Shown: positions 1 through 9,167 of the stretch, piece after piece
Layout: each line of letters begins with the position of its first letter
Position numbering within the stretch: position 1 is the first letter of the stretch
Translations under genes and position numbers: made by a program
DNA from: Leptospirales bacterium
Lineage (GTDB): Bacteria > Spirochaetota > Leptospiria > Leptospirales > Leptonemataceae
DNA: 39,170 nucleotides
NCBI GenBank assembly: GCA_016788865.1
Contig: JAEUSB010000096.1
Location: 1 to 39,170, forward strand
Direction of reading: 5' to 3'
Notes under the pieces: generated by a model
Told to the model about the DNA's origin: nothing
Database searches by the model: none
The model's input: the letters and a program-made list of their open reading frames with translations, nothing else

Positions 1-473
1 AACTGCGGTTTATTCTCAACGCAGTGGAAAAAAGGACCGTCCCCTTGAGGGATGAATTGGCACTTTGTCGTGCTCACCTCGCAGTTATGAGTCTCCGGCA
101 GGATCGATTTTACTCCATGCGCGAAATCAATCTGCGCCCGGACGAGCAAGTGCCTCCCATGATTTTTCACACTCTTATTGAGAATGGCTTAACACATGGA
201 TTTGCAGGACGATCAAAAGGGCGATTCATCTTCGCAAGGCAACGGGGAAAGGATCGGACTCGCTACATACTCTTCAACGACGGGAATAAGGAAGCAGCGA
301 TGTCGGAGGGATCCGGCACGGGCCTCCGGTATGTGAAAACGCGGCTTGAAGAATCATGGCCCGGCCGGTGGCAGGTGCGAGCCGGGCCGGTTCGTGGTGG
401 TTGGCGCGTCATCATTGACATCTTTGATCAACCTTGCCCCAATCGTGAATCAGTCACCCATCGCCGTTGTTGA
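1..473 (+). CDS. LytS-type sensor histidine kinase, C-terminal part (5' end outside window)
   Basis: The reading frame is open from base 3, so the gene begins upstream of the window. The visible part matches the end of the LytS/YpdA kinase family: the end of the His_kinase region (a VPLRDEL...LAVMSLRQDRF segment), then an HATPase domain with an N-box like IFHTLIENGLTHGF and a G2 box GTGLRYVKTRLEE. In this family the phospho-accepting His lies before this part and is not visible. These kinases usually pair with LytTR response regulators, but no regulator follows here. The last 24 bases overlap the 3' end of the convergent gamma-glutamyltranspeptidase gene. The family call is fairly secure; ligand and partner are unknown. 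Confidence 0.8.
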   Translation, partial: LRFILNAVEKRTVPLRDELALCRAHLAVMSLRQDRFYSMREINLRPDEQVPPMIFHTLIENGLTHGFAGRSKGRFIFARQRGKDRTRYILFNDGNKEAAMSEGSGTGLRYVKTRLEESWPGRWQVRAGPVRGGWRVIIDIFDQPCPNRESVTHRRC

Positions 474-2354
474 TTCGCGCGGGTCCGCTCCCAGGTTCAT
501 ATGGTTGTTCTCGAGAACAATCGCACCTGGCGCGCTAAAAGCATTGTCCCAATCCGGAAATTCGCTCACATTGTAGCCGTAATTCTTCAAGGATTGCGCG
601 TCCGCTTTATACAGACTGGCCTCTAGATCCAGTTGGCCTGGAAAATACTCATGCGGCGAAAAGCTGTCCGGCCAGTTCCGGGAACGAAAGCGTGGCTTCT
701 CAATCGCTTCCTGGATTGGCATCCTGTAAACGAGACAATTCATCAGGATTTGCACCAGTGCCTGTGCCTGCATGTCGCCCCCTGGTGTGCCAAGTACCAT
801 GAAGAGTTTACCGTTCTTACGAACCATCATCGCATGCGGCGTGATTCTTGGACGTTTACCCGGCGCAAGTCCAGCCGGTGAACCGGGATCAAGCTTGAAT
901 TGTGTCATGCGAATTCCCAGTGTCAGACCTGTTCCAGGGACCATTGGAGACATTGGAAAATCGGAAGGAGTGAGCGATACGGCATTGCCCCGCGCATCCA
1001 CAATCGCTATGTAGCTCGTATCCTTTCCAACGTTTCTTTTCCATGGACTGAGTTTCTGTCCCAACGTCTCTGCGTCTGATAGCCCGGCAGGCGCTGCTGC
1101 GATTGCAGTGTTTCCGGGATTTGGGTTTACACTCGTCCTTTTGCGGAGAGTTTCAAATTCCCAGGGATTTCCGGGATCCGGTGTTTTACCAAATGCCCGT
1201 GCGCTCAAGGACTTTGCTCGCCGGGAGGCGTAGCCTTTGCTCAGCAAACCTGCCGTGGGAACGTTTGCAAAGGCTGGATCGCCAACGAATGCCTCACGGT
1301 CTGCCATTGCCAGTTCGATTGCCTGCGTGACTTTGTGAATGTAATCAGGGGAGTTATGCTCAATCTTAGAAAAGTCAATATTCTCAAGTATTTGAAGGGC
1401 CATAAGAACTACGATTCCCTGGTTCCAGGTATCGTTGGTCAGCAGCTCTACATCTTTGAATGAAGTAGAAAGTGGCTTCTCGATTCCACCGCGGTAGGTT
1501 CGCAAATCATTGGCCGTAAATAGACCACCCTCTTTTTCGTGAAATTGCACGATCTTCTGCGCAATTGGTCCCTCGTAGAAATATTCGCGGACTGCTGCGA
1601 GTGCTTCGCCGCGATTCTTTCCTGCCCGAAGCGCTGCCTCTTCTGCATGGCAGAGTTCGTCAAGCGTATTGGCCAGGTCGGGTAGGCGGAGCCGACCTCC
1701 GGCCTTGATTGGCTGCCACCAGCGATCCTCGAGAAAGACATGAGCGTTATACGGCATTAAGAATTTATAGCCAAGACGTTTGAAGATATTCATGTCCAGG
1801 TTCTTTGCAGTGGTCCGCAGGATGGGATACCCGTTGCGTGCCAGATCTATTGCGGGAGTCGAAAGCTCACAATAGGATTTGGTGCCGTGATTACTGAGAA
1901 GTCGAATTGCCACGTCCGGGGAGGCGGGGATCAGCTGGGCGAGGATGCTCATTTTAGGAATTACACTATGACCCTTTGAGCGAAAGTATTCGATAGTTGC
2001 TTTCTCTGGCGCTTTTCCGGCGCCGATATAGCTCTCTACGCGCCCGGATGAAGCGTCGTAGTAAAGCAAAGGCGCCACCGACGGAAAGCTCACCGCCTCG
2101 CTAAATGTAACGTTAAGCGCCAGGAGGGCCGCCACAGCAGCATCCGCCGCGTTGCCGCCGCGAGAAAGCACATCATATCCGGCTTTTGCGGAAAATGGTG
2201 TCCCCGCAACAATCGAAAACCGCTTAACGCTATGCGCTTCCTTGTGATGGCCCTGGGGATCCTCATATGGAATGATTTCACGTCGATTGAGCTGTGACAG
2301 GAAAAACAGCAAAGTACATCCGCCAAGGGCTCCGATCAAAATGCGACGTTTCAT
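450..2354 (-). CDS. ggt: Gamma-glutamyltranspeptidase family enzyme, membrane-anchored or lipoprotein
   Basis: GGT enzymes are N-terminal-nucleophile hydrolases that self-cleave and then hydrolyse or transfer gamma-glutamyl groups, typically of glutathione, outside the cytoplasm. The 634-residue length fits an uncleaved precursor. The cleavage and nucleophile site is visible as DTSYIAIVD, placing the catalytic Thr at residue 446; the second residue is Ser where E. coli has Thr. Downstream are PGTGLTLG and a GTPGGD motif (GSPGG in classical enzymes). The large-subunit region carries AKAGYDVLSRGGNAADAAVA, typical of the family. The N-terminus has a short hydrophobic stretch (residues 5-22) containing LGGC, so it may be a lipoprotein or a single-TM anchored protein. 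Some members with this variant motif are GGT-like acylases, so glutathione as substrate is not certain. Confidence 0.9.
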   Translation of the reverse strand: MKRRILIGALGGCTLLFFLSQLNRREIIPYEDPQGHHKEAHSVKRFSIVAGTPFSAKAGYDVLSRGGNAADAAVAALLALNVTFSEAVSFPSVAPLLYYDASSGRVESYIGAGKAPEKATIEYFRSKGHSVIPKMSILAQLIPASPDVAIRLLSNHGTKSYCELSTPAIDLARNGYPILRTTAKNLDMNIFKRLGYKFLMPYNAHVFLEDRWWQPIKAGGRLRLPDLANTLDELCHAEEAALRAGKNRGEALAAVREYFYEGPIAQKIVQFHEKEGGLFTANDLRTYRGGIEKPLSTSFKDVELLTNDTWNQGIVVLMALQILENIDFSKIEHNSPDYIHKVTQAIELAMADREAFVGDPAFANVPTAGLLSKGYASRRAKSLSARAFGKTPDPGNPWEFETLRKRTSVNPNPGNTAIAAAPAGLSDAETLGQKLSPWKRNVGKDTSYIAIVDARGNAVSLTPSDFPMSPMVPGTGLTLGIRMTQFKLDPGSPAGLAPGKRPRITPHAMMVRKNGKLFMVLGTPGGDMQAQALVQILMNCLVYRMPIQEAIEKPRFRSRNWPDSFSPHEYFPGQLDLEASLYKADAQSLKNYGYNVSEFPDWDNAFSAPGAIVLENNHMNLGADPRESTTAMGD

Positions 2355-2404
2355 GAACCGAGCCAGGCCTCACCTGAATAGTTGTAAACGAATTTCACTC
2401 CTTT

Positions 2405-2440
2405 CTCGGCCGGCACCGGCCGTCGATGTTTTCGGCCGAG
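2405..2440. repeat. GC-rich nested inverted repeat between divergent genes
   Basis: CTCGGCCG (2405-2412) is inverted as CGGCCGAG (2433-2440), and inside lies a tighter hairpin, CGGCCGG-CA-CCGGCCG (2407-2422). It sits in the 145-bp gap between the divergent ggt and propeller-protein genes, where a shared operator or a 5'-leader hairpin is possible. No T-run follows, so a terminator is unlikely. Function is inferred only from position. Confidence 0.4.
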
Positions 2441-2499
2441 TACGGCGAGACGGTTATTTTAATCTGGCCGTGCTGACGCCCTCTGACGTCCAATGACCT

Positions 2500-3528
2500 A
2501 TGGGAAGATTGCTTTTTCTACTGTTGTCGCTCGTAGCTTCCGTTGCGGTCTCGTCTGAATCTACTTCCGGTTGGCGTGCGACTTCGGATAGATCCAACAT
2601 CGTTCAAATTGCCTATGATGAGAATCGGCTGTATGCAATCGAAGAAATTGAAGGGCCCGGGGCCGCGGCCGACGAGATTTACTTGAACGTCCTCAGTCTG
2701 GCCAACCCGGATAGGCCCACATTCCTGGGAAAAGTCTCGCTACCGCGCAGCGTTCAGACTGTGTACGCAAGTCGGGGTCGAGTTTTCATCATGCTGCGAG
2801 AGGAGAGCTTTGGTTCTGGCAAGAGCGCGCTTCTTGTTTATGACGTGAGAAATCCCAAAGCGGTCAGACTCGCCTATGAGTTTTCGTGGGAGGAAATTGC
2901 GCGGGTTACTTTGCCGCAGCGGGTCGATGCTCGAATCCAGGTTGCAGGTCAGCGCTTGTACATTGGTGGTGCCAATGGTTTGCTTGTATATGATGATACT
3001 GGCGTGCGTCCTAAGCTCAGTCGTGTCATTGAAGGAAAGATTTCTGATTTTGCGGTGCTTGGTACACGAATATTTTACACACTTACCATGAATGATGAGC
3101 ACAGACTAAGCATCGAGGACGTTACTCCTTCGAAGATCGGAAGATTAGGAACGCTTGCGCTACCCGGGCTCTGTTGCTCAGAGTTAAGAATTCGCGGCAA
3201 TTTTGTCTACCTGCTAGACAGAGAGATGCGAGAGTCAATGGCGATTGATGTCACAAGCGTTGCGGCGCCACAAATTGTTCATCGGGGGTCAACTGATGTT
3301 CTCGGAGAGTTTGTGCCATCCGATGATATGACGATGTTGTACACTGCTTCCGGCTACGAAGACTTGCTGATTGCGCGCGTAAAGTACGAGAAGGGGAAGA
3401 CCAGCCTGGTCCAGGGCAGCACTAGCTTGCGGGTTCCGCCGCATGGTTTTAGTCTTATAGTTGCCCGTTCACGATTGTACGTTGCCGCGGGGAAATTGGG
3501 AGTTGTGGTGCGTGCGCTAAAGACGTGA
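2500..3528 (+). CDS. Secreted protein with LVIVD-like/beta-propeller repeats
   Basis: This 342-residue protein starts with a clear signal peptide (MGRLLFLLLSLVASVAVSSE), so it is exported, probably to the periplasm. The body shows repeated blades in which a line of the type LYAIEE, VFIMLREE, LYIGGANGLLVYD or LYVAAGKLGVVV is followed by a short value-linking strand (NPDRPTFLGKVSLP, NPKAVRLAYEF, APQIVHRG). That is the pattern of LVIVD-repeat propellers, in which each blade reports a named quantity. No catalytic residues can be named. It is divergent from ggt and ends 8 bp before the convergent giant-repeat gene. Start chosen at the ATG preceding the signal peptide; no strong Shine-Dalgarno is visible. 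Function unknown. Confidence 0.75.
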   Translation: MGRLLFLLLSLVASVAVSSESTSGWRATSDRSNIVQIAYDENRLYAIEEIEGPGAAADEIYLNVLSLANPDRPTFLGKVSLPRSVQTVYASRGRVFIMLREESFGSGKSALLVYDVRNPKAVRLAYEFSWEEIARVTLPQRVDARIQVAGQRLYIGGANGLLVYDDTGVRPKLSRVIEGKISDFAVLGTRIFYTLTMNDEHRLSIEDVTPSKIGRLGTLALPGLCCSELRIRGNFVYLLDREMRESMAIDVTSVAAPQIVHRGSTDVLGEFVPSDDMTMLYTASGYEDLLIARVKYEKGKTSLVQGSTSLRVPPHGFSLIVARSRLYVAAGKLGVVVRALKT

Positions 3529-3536
3529 AGGAGGAA

Positions 3537-6500
3537 TTAGATTGTAACGCCCATGATTCTCGTGCGAGTGCCGTCTTCATCGCTTGTTCGAGTATACACA
3601 AACTTCAAGACGGAGAGTTTTGAGAATCCGTTAGACTCCGTCTCGTAGTCCCAGAGAAGACCCCAGAAACTACCGCGCGATCGATAGGATCGCTCGGGCT
3701 TCTGGACATCGTTGTAGAGGGTTCCCAGGAGAAGCATGGAGCGAGCAGTTCGCTCTTCCGAATCGTAATCTCGAAACCAGGCCGTACCCAAAAGGCCAAG
3801 TTGCCTGACATCCTGTCCTGATTCGCTCTGATACCAGACCAGCGGAGCAAGCGGTATCATTGTTCGAAATGTATCAGTATCGAGGTTGTTATTGTAGTAG
3901 GCCAATGGTGAAACCAGAAATGTCATTCGATCGCTGGACTCATACCAGTAGGCAGGCAGAAGACGGTGATGGAGATAGTTGCTCTTCTTCTCGACGCCGC
4001 CAAGGAAGAGCGCGTAGTCAAGATCAAACTCTTTGGCTTGCGAACGCGCGTTCAAGAGAAGACCATAGGCCAGCTCGAAACTCGTCAGATCCGACCCGGT
4101 TGTGAAATTCAGTGTTCCAAGCATTGCCCGGTAAGAATCACTTTCTGCGCTACCCTTGTGATCCACTAGATATAAGAAGTTCTGTCTGCTGCCGGATGGG
4201 GAGGAATGCAGGTACAGACCCGCAACAAAGGCTGTCCATTGTTTGGCGTCACGCCAGGAGTAAGCCAGCGGAAGAATGTGCATGGAAGTTTCGTCACCGG
4301 CGCGTGCGGAGTAATATGGGAATGCGTAGAGATATCCGTCTGCACCCGGACGCCATGCATACACAGGTAATGCCCAGAATCTTTTAAATCCATCCTGGTT
4401 TGATTCCCAATCCGCAAGAAACATGAAATTGGTATCGTACTGGCTTGTTGTCTTCCCGGTGAAGGTAGTTCGATACACAAACGGCAGGGCCAGGAAGAAT
4501 GTGGAGGATTCACCTTCTTCAGTTGTGCTGGTGCGAGCGTAGTGCAATGGCAGGAGCCATCGTTTGGATTCGTGCTGGTTAGATTCGCTTGCAGCCAATC
4601 CGTACAGGAACCGAAAACGCGTTTCATCGGGTCCGGAGGTGAGGCTTACTGATCCAAGCAAAGCATCGTACGAATGAGTCTGACCGTTGCGAACGTGATC
4701 TGCCAGGTAAAGGAAGTTTTGCCTGCTGTAAGACTCCGAGGAATACAGATACAAACCTGCATAGAAACCGGTCCATCGCTCTTTGTCGTTCCAGGAAAAA
4801 GCAACCGGAAACAGATATGTAGAAGTTTCTTCGTCTGACGTGCTTGCGTAATAGGGAAATGCGTAAGTATACGAATTTTTCTTCCATGCAAATAGCGGCA
4901 AGAACCACGCGCGCTTCAGTCCATTTTCGTTTGAGGCCCAGTCAGCAAGGAACATAACGTTTGTATGAAACTCGCTGGCTTTCTTGCCTGTGTCGCTGCT
5001 CCTGTAAACGAAGGGAAGGGCCAGGACAAATAGAGAGGATTCTTGATCAGCCAATCTGGTTTCACGTGAATAGTGAAAAGGAATAAGCCAGCGGCTGGTT
5101 TCCTGTTCATCGCTTTGGCGCGCGAGGAGTCCCCAGGCAAGCTGGTGGTATGTTTCTTTTGGAGTCCTCTGCGACTTGTAAAGCCCCAGGAGAACATTAG
5201 TATTAGCCTCGTCGAGGCTCTCGGTTGCGTAGTACCCCATTACGAAGGTGGTGCTGCTTCCCGTTTTCTTTCCGTCCTTCTCTCTCATGCTGCTGGCGTA
5301 ATAGATACCGGGCAATGCAACCAGCTGAAAGTCATCCGTGTGGGATTTCTCGTCTTTGTTAACCTGGTAGTAGTATAGCGGAATGAGCGTTGTCCACGTC
5401 GCTTCACTCGACCCCTGCTTTACATCTGAATGCAGGAAGAGCGGAACGATTAGCGGCACAGCCCAGAATGTTTCATTTTCTTTCCTGGTTTCTCGGCTGC
5501 TCCTGTAGTGAACGAGGCTTACCGTCCGCTTTTCGGTCTCTTCCCCGGTTCGTGTCAGACGATTCCAGTAAACCGGCAGAATGCGGGAACCTTCCTGCTC
5601 CGGTGAAGAATAGAAATTCGCAACAGGCCAGAGTACCGACAATTCGCTGCGCTTTGCATCGTCATCGTACTCATTGATGCCAAGGAATACGCCGTACGCC
5701 TCAACGTACGATTTTCCTGTGCGCTGCTTACCATAGATTGGAACGAACGCTGGAAACAGGGCGAAGTAGTCGGTTTCCTCATAGTGATAGTTCAAGTAGG
5801 CGCCCGGGATGAGCGTAACTCGATCGTCGCTTTCGACGCTCCACGATAGCCAGGCAAACGGCAAAAGGCGAAAATGCCTCCGCGTATCCGCATGCTGATA
5901 GGAAAGAACGCCGTACAGAGCGCTAAAGCCCCAGTAATAGAAAGTTTCATCGCGCGACACAACCAACTTCCTGCTCAGCGTAGGAGACTTCAAAGCCGAC
6001 GTCTTTTGTTCTCTTTCTGCGATTTCGCGAATCTGAGGATCCTTCAGGTCCGCTAGTGTTGGCTCGGGTTTTTGCTTCTCCTTTTCCGGTGTGGAAACCC
6101 GCGCAGAAAAGCTAAACGCGTTGTAGAGCCAGGAAACTTCGGTATCAAGATACCAGCGTCCTTCTCTGCTACCCATGCTGCTACCGACTACACCGGTCAC
6201 TCGACTGCTGGAGATACCGGCTATGTTCACAGAGTACGATTTGGTTTTATCCTCGTAGTCCATCCAAATCGGGAAGGTCAACTGCCCCGTGCTCTCCTGC
6301 GTATGCCAGGAGTAGTACAACGGGAGAACATGCATGTACTGAGCCTCAACCTGGATATCGCGATACAACAGGAGGAGCCACAGCCTGTCGTGCTCGCGCG
6401 ACCAGCTATGGTAATGTGCAAGGCCCAGCGAATAGCCCTCGTCCACATTTGGGCCGGACGGACGAAAATAGAACGGCGGAACATACAGATAGCCACCGGC

Positions 6501-8954
6501 TTTACCCTGCCTCCAGAAATAGAAAGGTATTATCCACAACTGATTGAGACCGGTTACGTCATTGCTCCAATTAGCCAGAAGCAGATTTCGTCGGGCACTT
6601 GTCTCAGTCTGGTAAGACACATACAGAGGGATGATTGGAGCCCAGAATACATCCGCAAATTCAAGCTTGTCTGTCAGGCTGCCATAATCCTGAGAATGGA
6701 AGAACAGCAGATTGATTGCCAATGAGGACCGGGCCAGGTCCTTATCTTTGGAGGAGTCTCTCCAATAGAATGTCACGGGCAAAACATGGAAAGAGCTCTT
6801 CTTGTCATCAACGTTAGCCGACCACCAAACGGGTCCAACCAGACGTTCCCTCTCTGAATCGTTCGTGTGCCAGAAGTAAATTGGCCCAACCTTTGTGGTG
6901 TCTGCGATCTCTCCCTTCTCATTGAGTTTCCAGCTGCTGATCAGAAATGGTACAACGTGCAGGTAATTCTGGCCGCTATACATAAAGGGCAGGACCCATG
7001 TATGCGCTTCTTCTTTTCCGGACGTAATGTCCACAAAACCCAGCAGGTTGAGATGGCTTCCAGAATCCTCACGGTTCCAGTAGAACAATCCGGGTGAGAC
7101 CTTTGTGGTTTCTTCTGCTGATGTCCGGCGATTGTTCCAGGAAAAATATACAGGCAATATGTGAAATGCGTCCGCGCTATCATCCCGCCGAGCCGACCAC
7201 CAGACCGGAAACACAAAAGAATCCCGGCTGCGCGCATCCTCACGGAAGTAATAGAGCGGCCCGAACGTGAGCCGATCTCCAGGTTCCCCAAATCCAAAGT
7301 AAAAAGGTGCTGTGACCAGATAGTCCTTGCCTGAAAAGATAAGCGGAAGCAGGAAGAAGCTGCTCTCACCTTTTTCCGAACCAGTCAGATTGAACAAGCC
7401 CAGCACGTTGAGATGCGTGGTTCTTGAATCGTTGTTCCAGTAGAACAATCCGGGTGAAAGGCGAGTCACTTCCTCCCTTTCGTCGGTTCGGGATCTCCAC
7501 GAAAAATACACGGGGAGGGCGTAGAACGATTCGCCCTTGCCGTCTTTACGTGAAGTCCAGATTGCGGGAAAAATGAAATTTGACGTGGACTTTGCATCTT
7601 CTCCAAAATAGTAGAGCGGTCCAAACGTTAGCCGGTCTTCTGGCGTCCCAAATCTAAAGAAGAATGGAGCGGCCACGAGATAGTCGCTCCCGGAGAAGAA
7701 CACTGGAAGGACAGCGAGGCTGGTTTGCTCCTTCTTTTCTCGCAAATCAAAGAGTCCAAGAATGTTCAGGTGGCTCGAGTCGGGCTCGCTGTTCCAGTAG
7801 AACAAGCCAGGGGAGAGGCGCGTATCTCTCTCTCGGTCCCCGGTTCTATCATTCCAGGAAAAATACAAAGGCAGGATGTGCAAAGTATCTGAGGGACGGT
7901 CTTTCCGTGAAGACCACCATACCGGGAAAACCAACCTGTCAGAGCTCTGCGGATCGTCGTTAACGTAATAGAGTGGCCCGAATAGAAACCTATCGTCGGT
8001 TTTTCCAAATCGGAAAAATGCGGGGGCAAAGACCAGATAGTCTTCCCCATAAAAGACGAGCGGAAGCAAAGAGAATTTAGCAAGGCCGTCTTCCGTGGCA
8101 TCCCAGTTGAGAATGCTCATCACCCTGTGGTGATTTGCGTTGCCGCTCCAGCTTGAATAGTAAGCAAAGGGTAGCACCGGGAATCCAAGATTTCCTTCCT
8201 CGATTGGGTCAGCCGAGTTTCTGGCCTTTCGATCGTTAGCGGTCCTTGCGTTGTTCGTATGGGAGGTAAGCGTTTTGGATGAACTGTAAAAATGCAGCGG
8301 TGAAATAGAGAAAGAACTGGATTCACGATCCGACTCACTTCCGCGGGAGAATAAAAGCGGGGTGATCAATGTGCGTGTCGCGGACTGGTTCTCGACTGTA
8401 GAGTCATAGTAGTAAAGTGGGGCCACTGCGTGGTACTCTGAATTATCGCCGGATCCAAGAAAGATAAGGGGCAGGAGGGCTGTGTGGGTGAAATCCTTCT
8501 GTCCTCGCCGCAGAAACAACCATCCATACAAGTGAAACCAGGTGCTTTCGGTATCGTCGAATAACGTTACGGGAGAGATTGAGTATTTTGTGTCAGCATC
8601 CTTCTGCTGCAGGAAGAAAGGAAAAATGATCGTGCGCTCGCGATTGTCGATTTTGCTTTGCAGATGATAGTAGAAAGGTAGAGCTCCGCTCGATTGATAC
8701 TTTGGATAATCCGTCTTTCGAAATAACCAGAATACGTGCCAGGCATAGTGGTCTTGCCAGTCCTCTTTTTCAAAGAAGAACGCATTGATTGGGAATTTCT
8801 TTTCCTTCTCACTGCCGTAAACACGCGATTCATGCGAATCAAGATCAGACCAGTTTGAATGGGGGCCGGGCTGCGCCTGGAGCGTGCCTGGGCAACTGAG
8901 AATAACTATCAGTATGAAAGTAAGTAGCGTAACAAAGGACCGAGTGCTTTGCAT
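3537..8954 (-). CDS. Giant exported aromatic-rich repeat protein, unknown function
   Basis: I do not recognise this family. The frame opens at 9131, but the ATG at 8954 directly precedes a signal sequence (MQSTRSFVTLLTFILIVILSC), giving about 1,805 residues; ILSC could also be a lipobox with Cys21. The rest is almost wholly repeats of short aromatic strands such as LPLYYSW, FPVWWSS and FGPLYYF, about every 25-30 residues. A first half has four units of about 120 residues; a charged Lys/Glu/Pro linker sits near residues 950-1000; a second half has two units of about 179 residues. The alternating hydrophobic/aromatic strand pattern suggests beta-structure, either a surface beta-solenoid or an outer-membrane-associated sheet. 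No enzymatic motif was found. It is flanked by a convergent propeller protein and the nat gene read in the same direction. Coding is secure; everything functional is inference. Confidence 0.85.
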   Translation of the reverse strand: MQSTRSFVTLLTFILIVILSCPGTLQAQPGPHSNWSDLDSHESRVYGSEKEKKFPINAFFFEKEDWQDHYAWHVFWLFRKTDYPKYQSSGALPFYYHLQSKIDNRERTIIFPFFLQQKDADTKYSISPVTLFDDTESTWFHLYGWLFLRRGQKDFTHTALLPLIFLGSGDNSEYHAVAPLYYYDSTVENQSATRTLITPLLFSRGSESDRESSSFSISPLHFYSSSKTLTSHTNNARTANDRKARNSADPIEEGNLGFPVLPFAYYSSWSGNANHHRVMSILNWDATEDGLAKFSLLPLVFYGEDYLVFAPAFFRFGKTDDRFLFGPLYYVNDDPQSSDRLVFPVWWSSRKDRPSDTLHILPLYFSWNDRTGDRERDTRLSPGLFYWNSEPDSSHLNILGLFDLREKKEQTSLAVLPVFFSGSDYLVAAPFFFRFGTPEDRLTFGPLYYFGEDAKSTSNFIFPAIWTSRKDGKGESFYALPVYFSWRSRTDEREEVTRLSPGLFYWNNDSRTTHLNVLGLFNLTGSEKGESSFFLLPLIFSGKDYLVTAPFYFGFGEPGDRLTFGPLYYFREDARSRDSFVFPVWWSARRDDSADAFHILPVYFSWNNRRTSAEETTKVSPGLFYWNREDSGSHLNLLGFVDITSGKEEAHTWVLPFMYSGQNYLHVVPFLISSWKLNEKGEIADTTKVGPIYFWHTNDSERERLVGPVWWSANVDDKKSSFHVLPVTFYWRDSSKDKDLARSSLAINLLFFHSQDYGSLTDKLEFADVFWAPIIPLYVSYQTETSARRNLLLANWSNDVTGLNQLWIIPFYFWRQGKAGGYLYVPPFYFRPSGPNVDEGYSLGLAHYHSWSREHDRLWLLLLYRDIQVEAQYMHVLPLYYSWHTQESTGQLTFPIWMDYEDKTKSYSVNIAGISSSRVTGVVGSSMGSREGRWYLDTEVSWLYNAFSFSARVSTPEKEKQKPEPTLADLKDPQIREIAEREQKTSALKSPTLSRKLVVSRDETFYYWGFSALYGVLSYQHADTRRHFRLLPFAWLSWSVESDDRVTLIPGAYLNYHYEETDYFALFPAFVPIYGKQRTGKSYVEAYGVFLGINEYDDDAKRSELSVLWPVANFYSSPEQEGSRILPVYWNRLTRTGEETEKRTVSLVHYRSSRETRKENETFWAVPLIVPLFLHSDVKQGSSEATWTTLIPLYYYQVNKDEKSHTDDFQLVALPGIYYASSMREKDGKKTGSSTTFVMGYYATESLDEANTNVLLGLYKSQRTPKETYHQLAWGLLARQSDEQETSRWLIPFHYSRETRLADQESSLFVLALPFVYRSSDTGKKASEFHTNVMFLADWASNENGLKRAWFLPLFAWKKNSYTYAFPYYASTSDEETSTYLFPVAFSWNDKERWTGFYAGLYLYSSESYSRQNFLYLADHVRNGQTHSYDALLGSVSLTSGPDETRFRFLYGLAASESNQHESKRWLLPLHYARTSTTEEGESSTFFLALPFVYRTTFTGKTTSQYDTNFMFLADWESNQDGFKRFWALPVYAWRPGADGYLYAFPYYSARAGDETSMHILPLAYSWRDAKQWTAFVAGLYLHSSPSGSRQNFLYLVDHKGSAESDSYRAMLGTLNFTTGSDLTSFELAYGLLLNARSQAKEFDLDYALFLGGVEKKSNYLHHRLLPAYWYESSDRMTFLVSPLAYYNNNLDTDTFRTMIPLAPLVWYQSESGQDVRQLGLLGTAWFRDYDSEERTARSMLLLGTLYNDVQKPERSYRSRGSFWGLLWDYETESNGFSKLSVLKFVYTRTSDEDGTRTRIMGVTI
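4130..5070 (-). repeat. Two ~179-residue tandem repeats in the C-terminal half of the giant protein
   Basis: The two units share LADW-S-N-(E/Q)(N/D)GLKR or GFKR, then a W-LP-(F/Y)AW strand, YAFPYY, the LP or FP-(L/V)AYSW strand, AGLYL-SS-S-SRQNFLYL-DH, and a final LLG...L-SG segment. Matching DNA landmarks lie at 4353 and 4884 and at 4322 and 4859, a spacing of 531-537 bp. The repeats are diverged at DNA level, so the duplication is old or under selection for variation. Confidence 0.8.
6730..8150 (-). repeat. Four ~120-residue tandem repeats in the N-terminal half of the giant protein
   Basis: Each unit contains a FPVWWS-type strand, a HILP-YFSW strand, SPGLFYWN, SHLN-LG, an LPL-FSG strand, DYL-APF-F-FG and DRLTFGPLYYF. 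The WWS-type motif recurs near 7915, 7557, 7197 and 6825, a period of about 358-371 bp. The DNA string TAGAACAA following TTCCAG recurs at 7081, 7441 and 7798. The outer units are more diverged than the central two. Confidence 0.85.
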
Positions 8955-9167
8955 ACGCGGCGAGAGGCTCACTGAGTTTGCCACGGAAATCCTTGATCTA
9001 AAAATTGTGTCCTGCTCCGTTAGACTATTTCGAATTCGATGGAGATCGCTCCCGGTGCATTTTTTTCGAGAAAGGGGATGGTTCGGTTTCTTTTTTGAAT
9101 TGCAATTGGTTTCCGGTTTTCTTCGTCGCATGAAGGAATCGCGACCTCACCGGTTCCGGTGGTATCG

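Noticed and set aside
6072..6725. Open plus-strand frame of 217 codons inside the giant repeat gene
   Set aside because: It is antisense to a strongly repeat-patterned coding frame and its protein has no composition or motif of its own; codon bias of the opposite strand explains it.
4130..8150. Assembly duplication as the cause of the giant protein's repeats
   Set aside because: Units have diverged at many DNA positions while keeping the strand pattern, so they are genuine tandem units.
8955..9131. N-terminal extension of the giant repeat protein
   Set aside because: The added 59 residues are basic and precede an obvious signal sequence that should be N-terminal.
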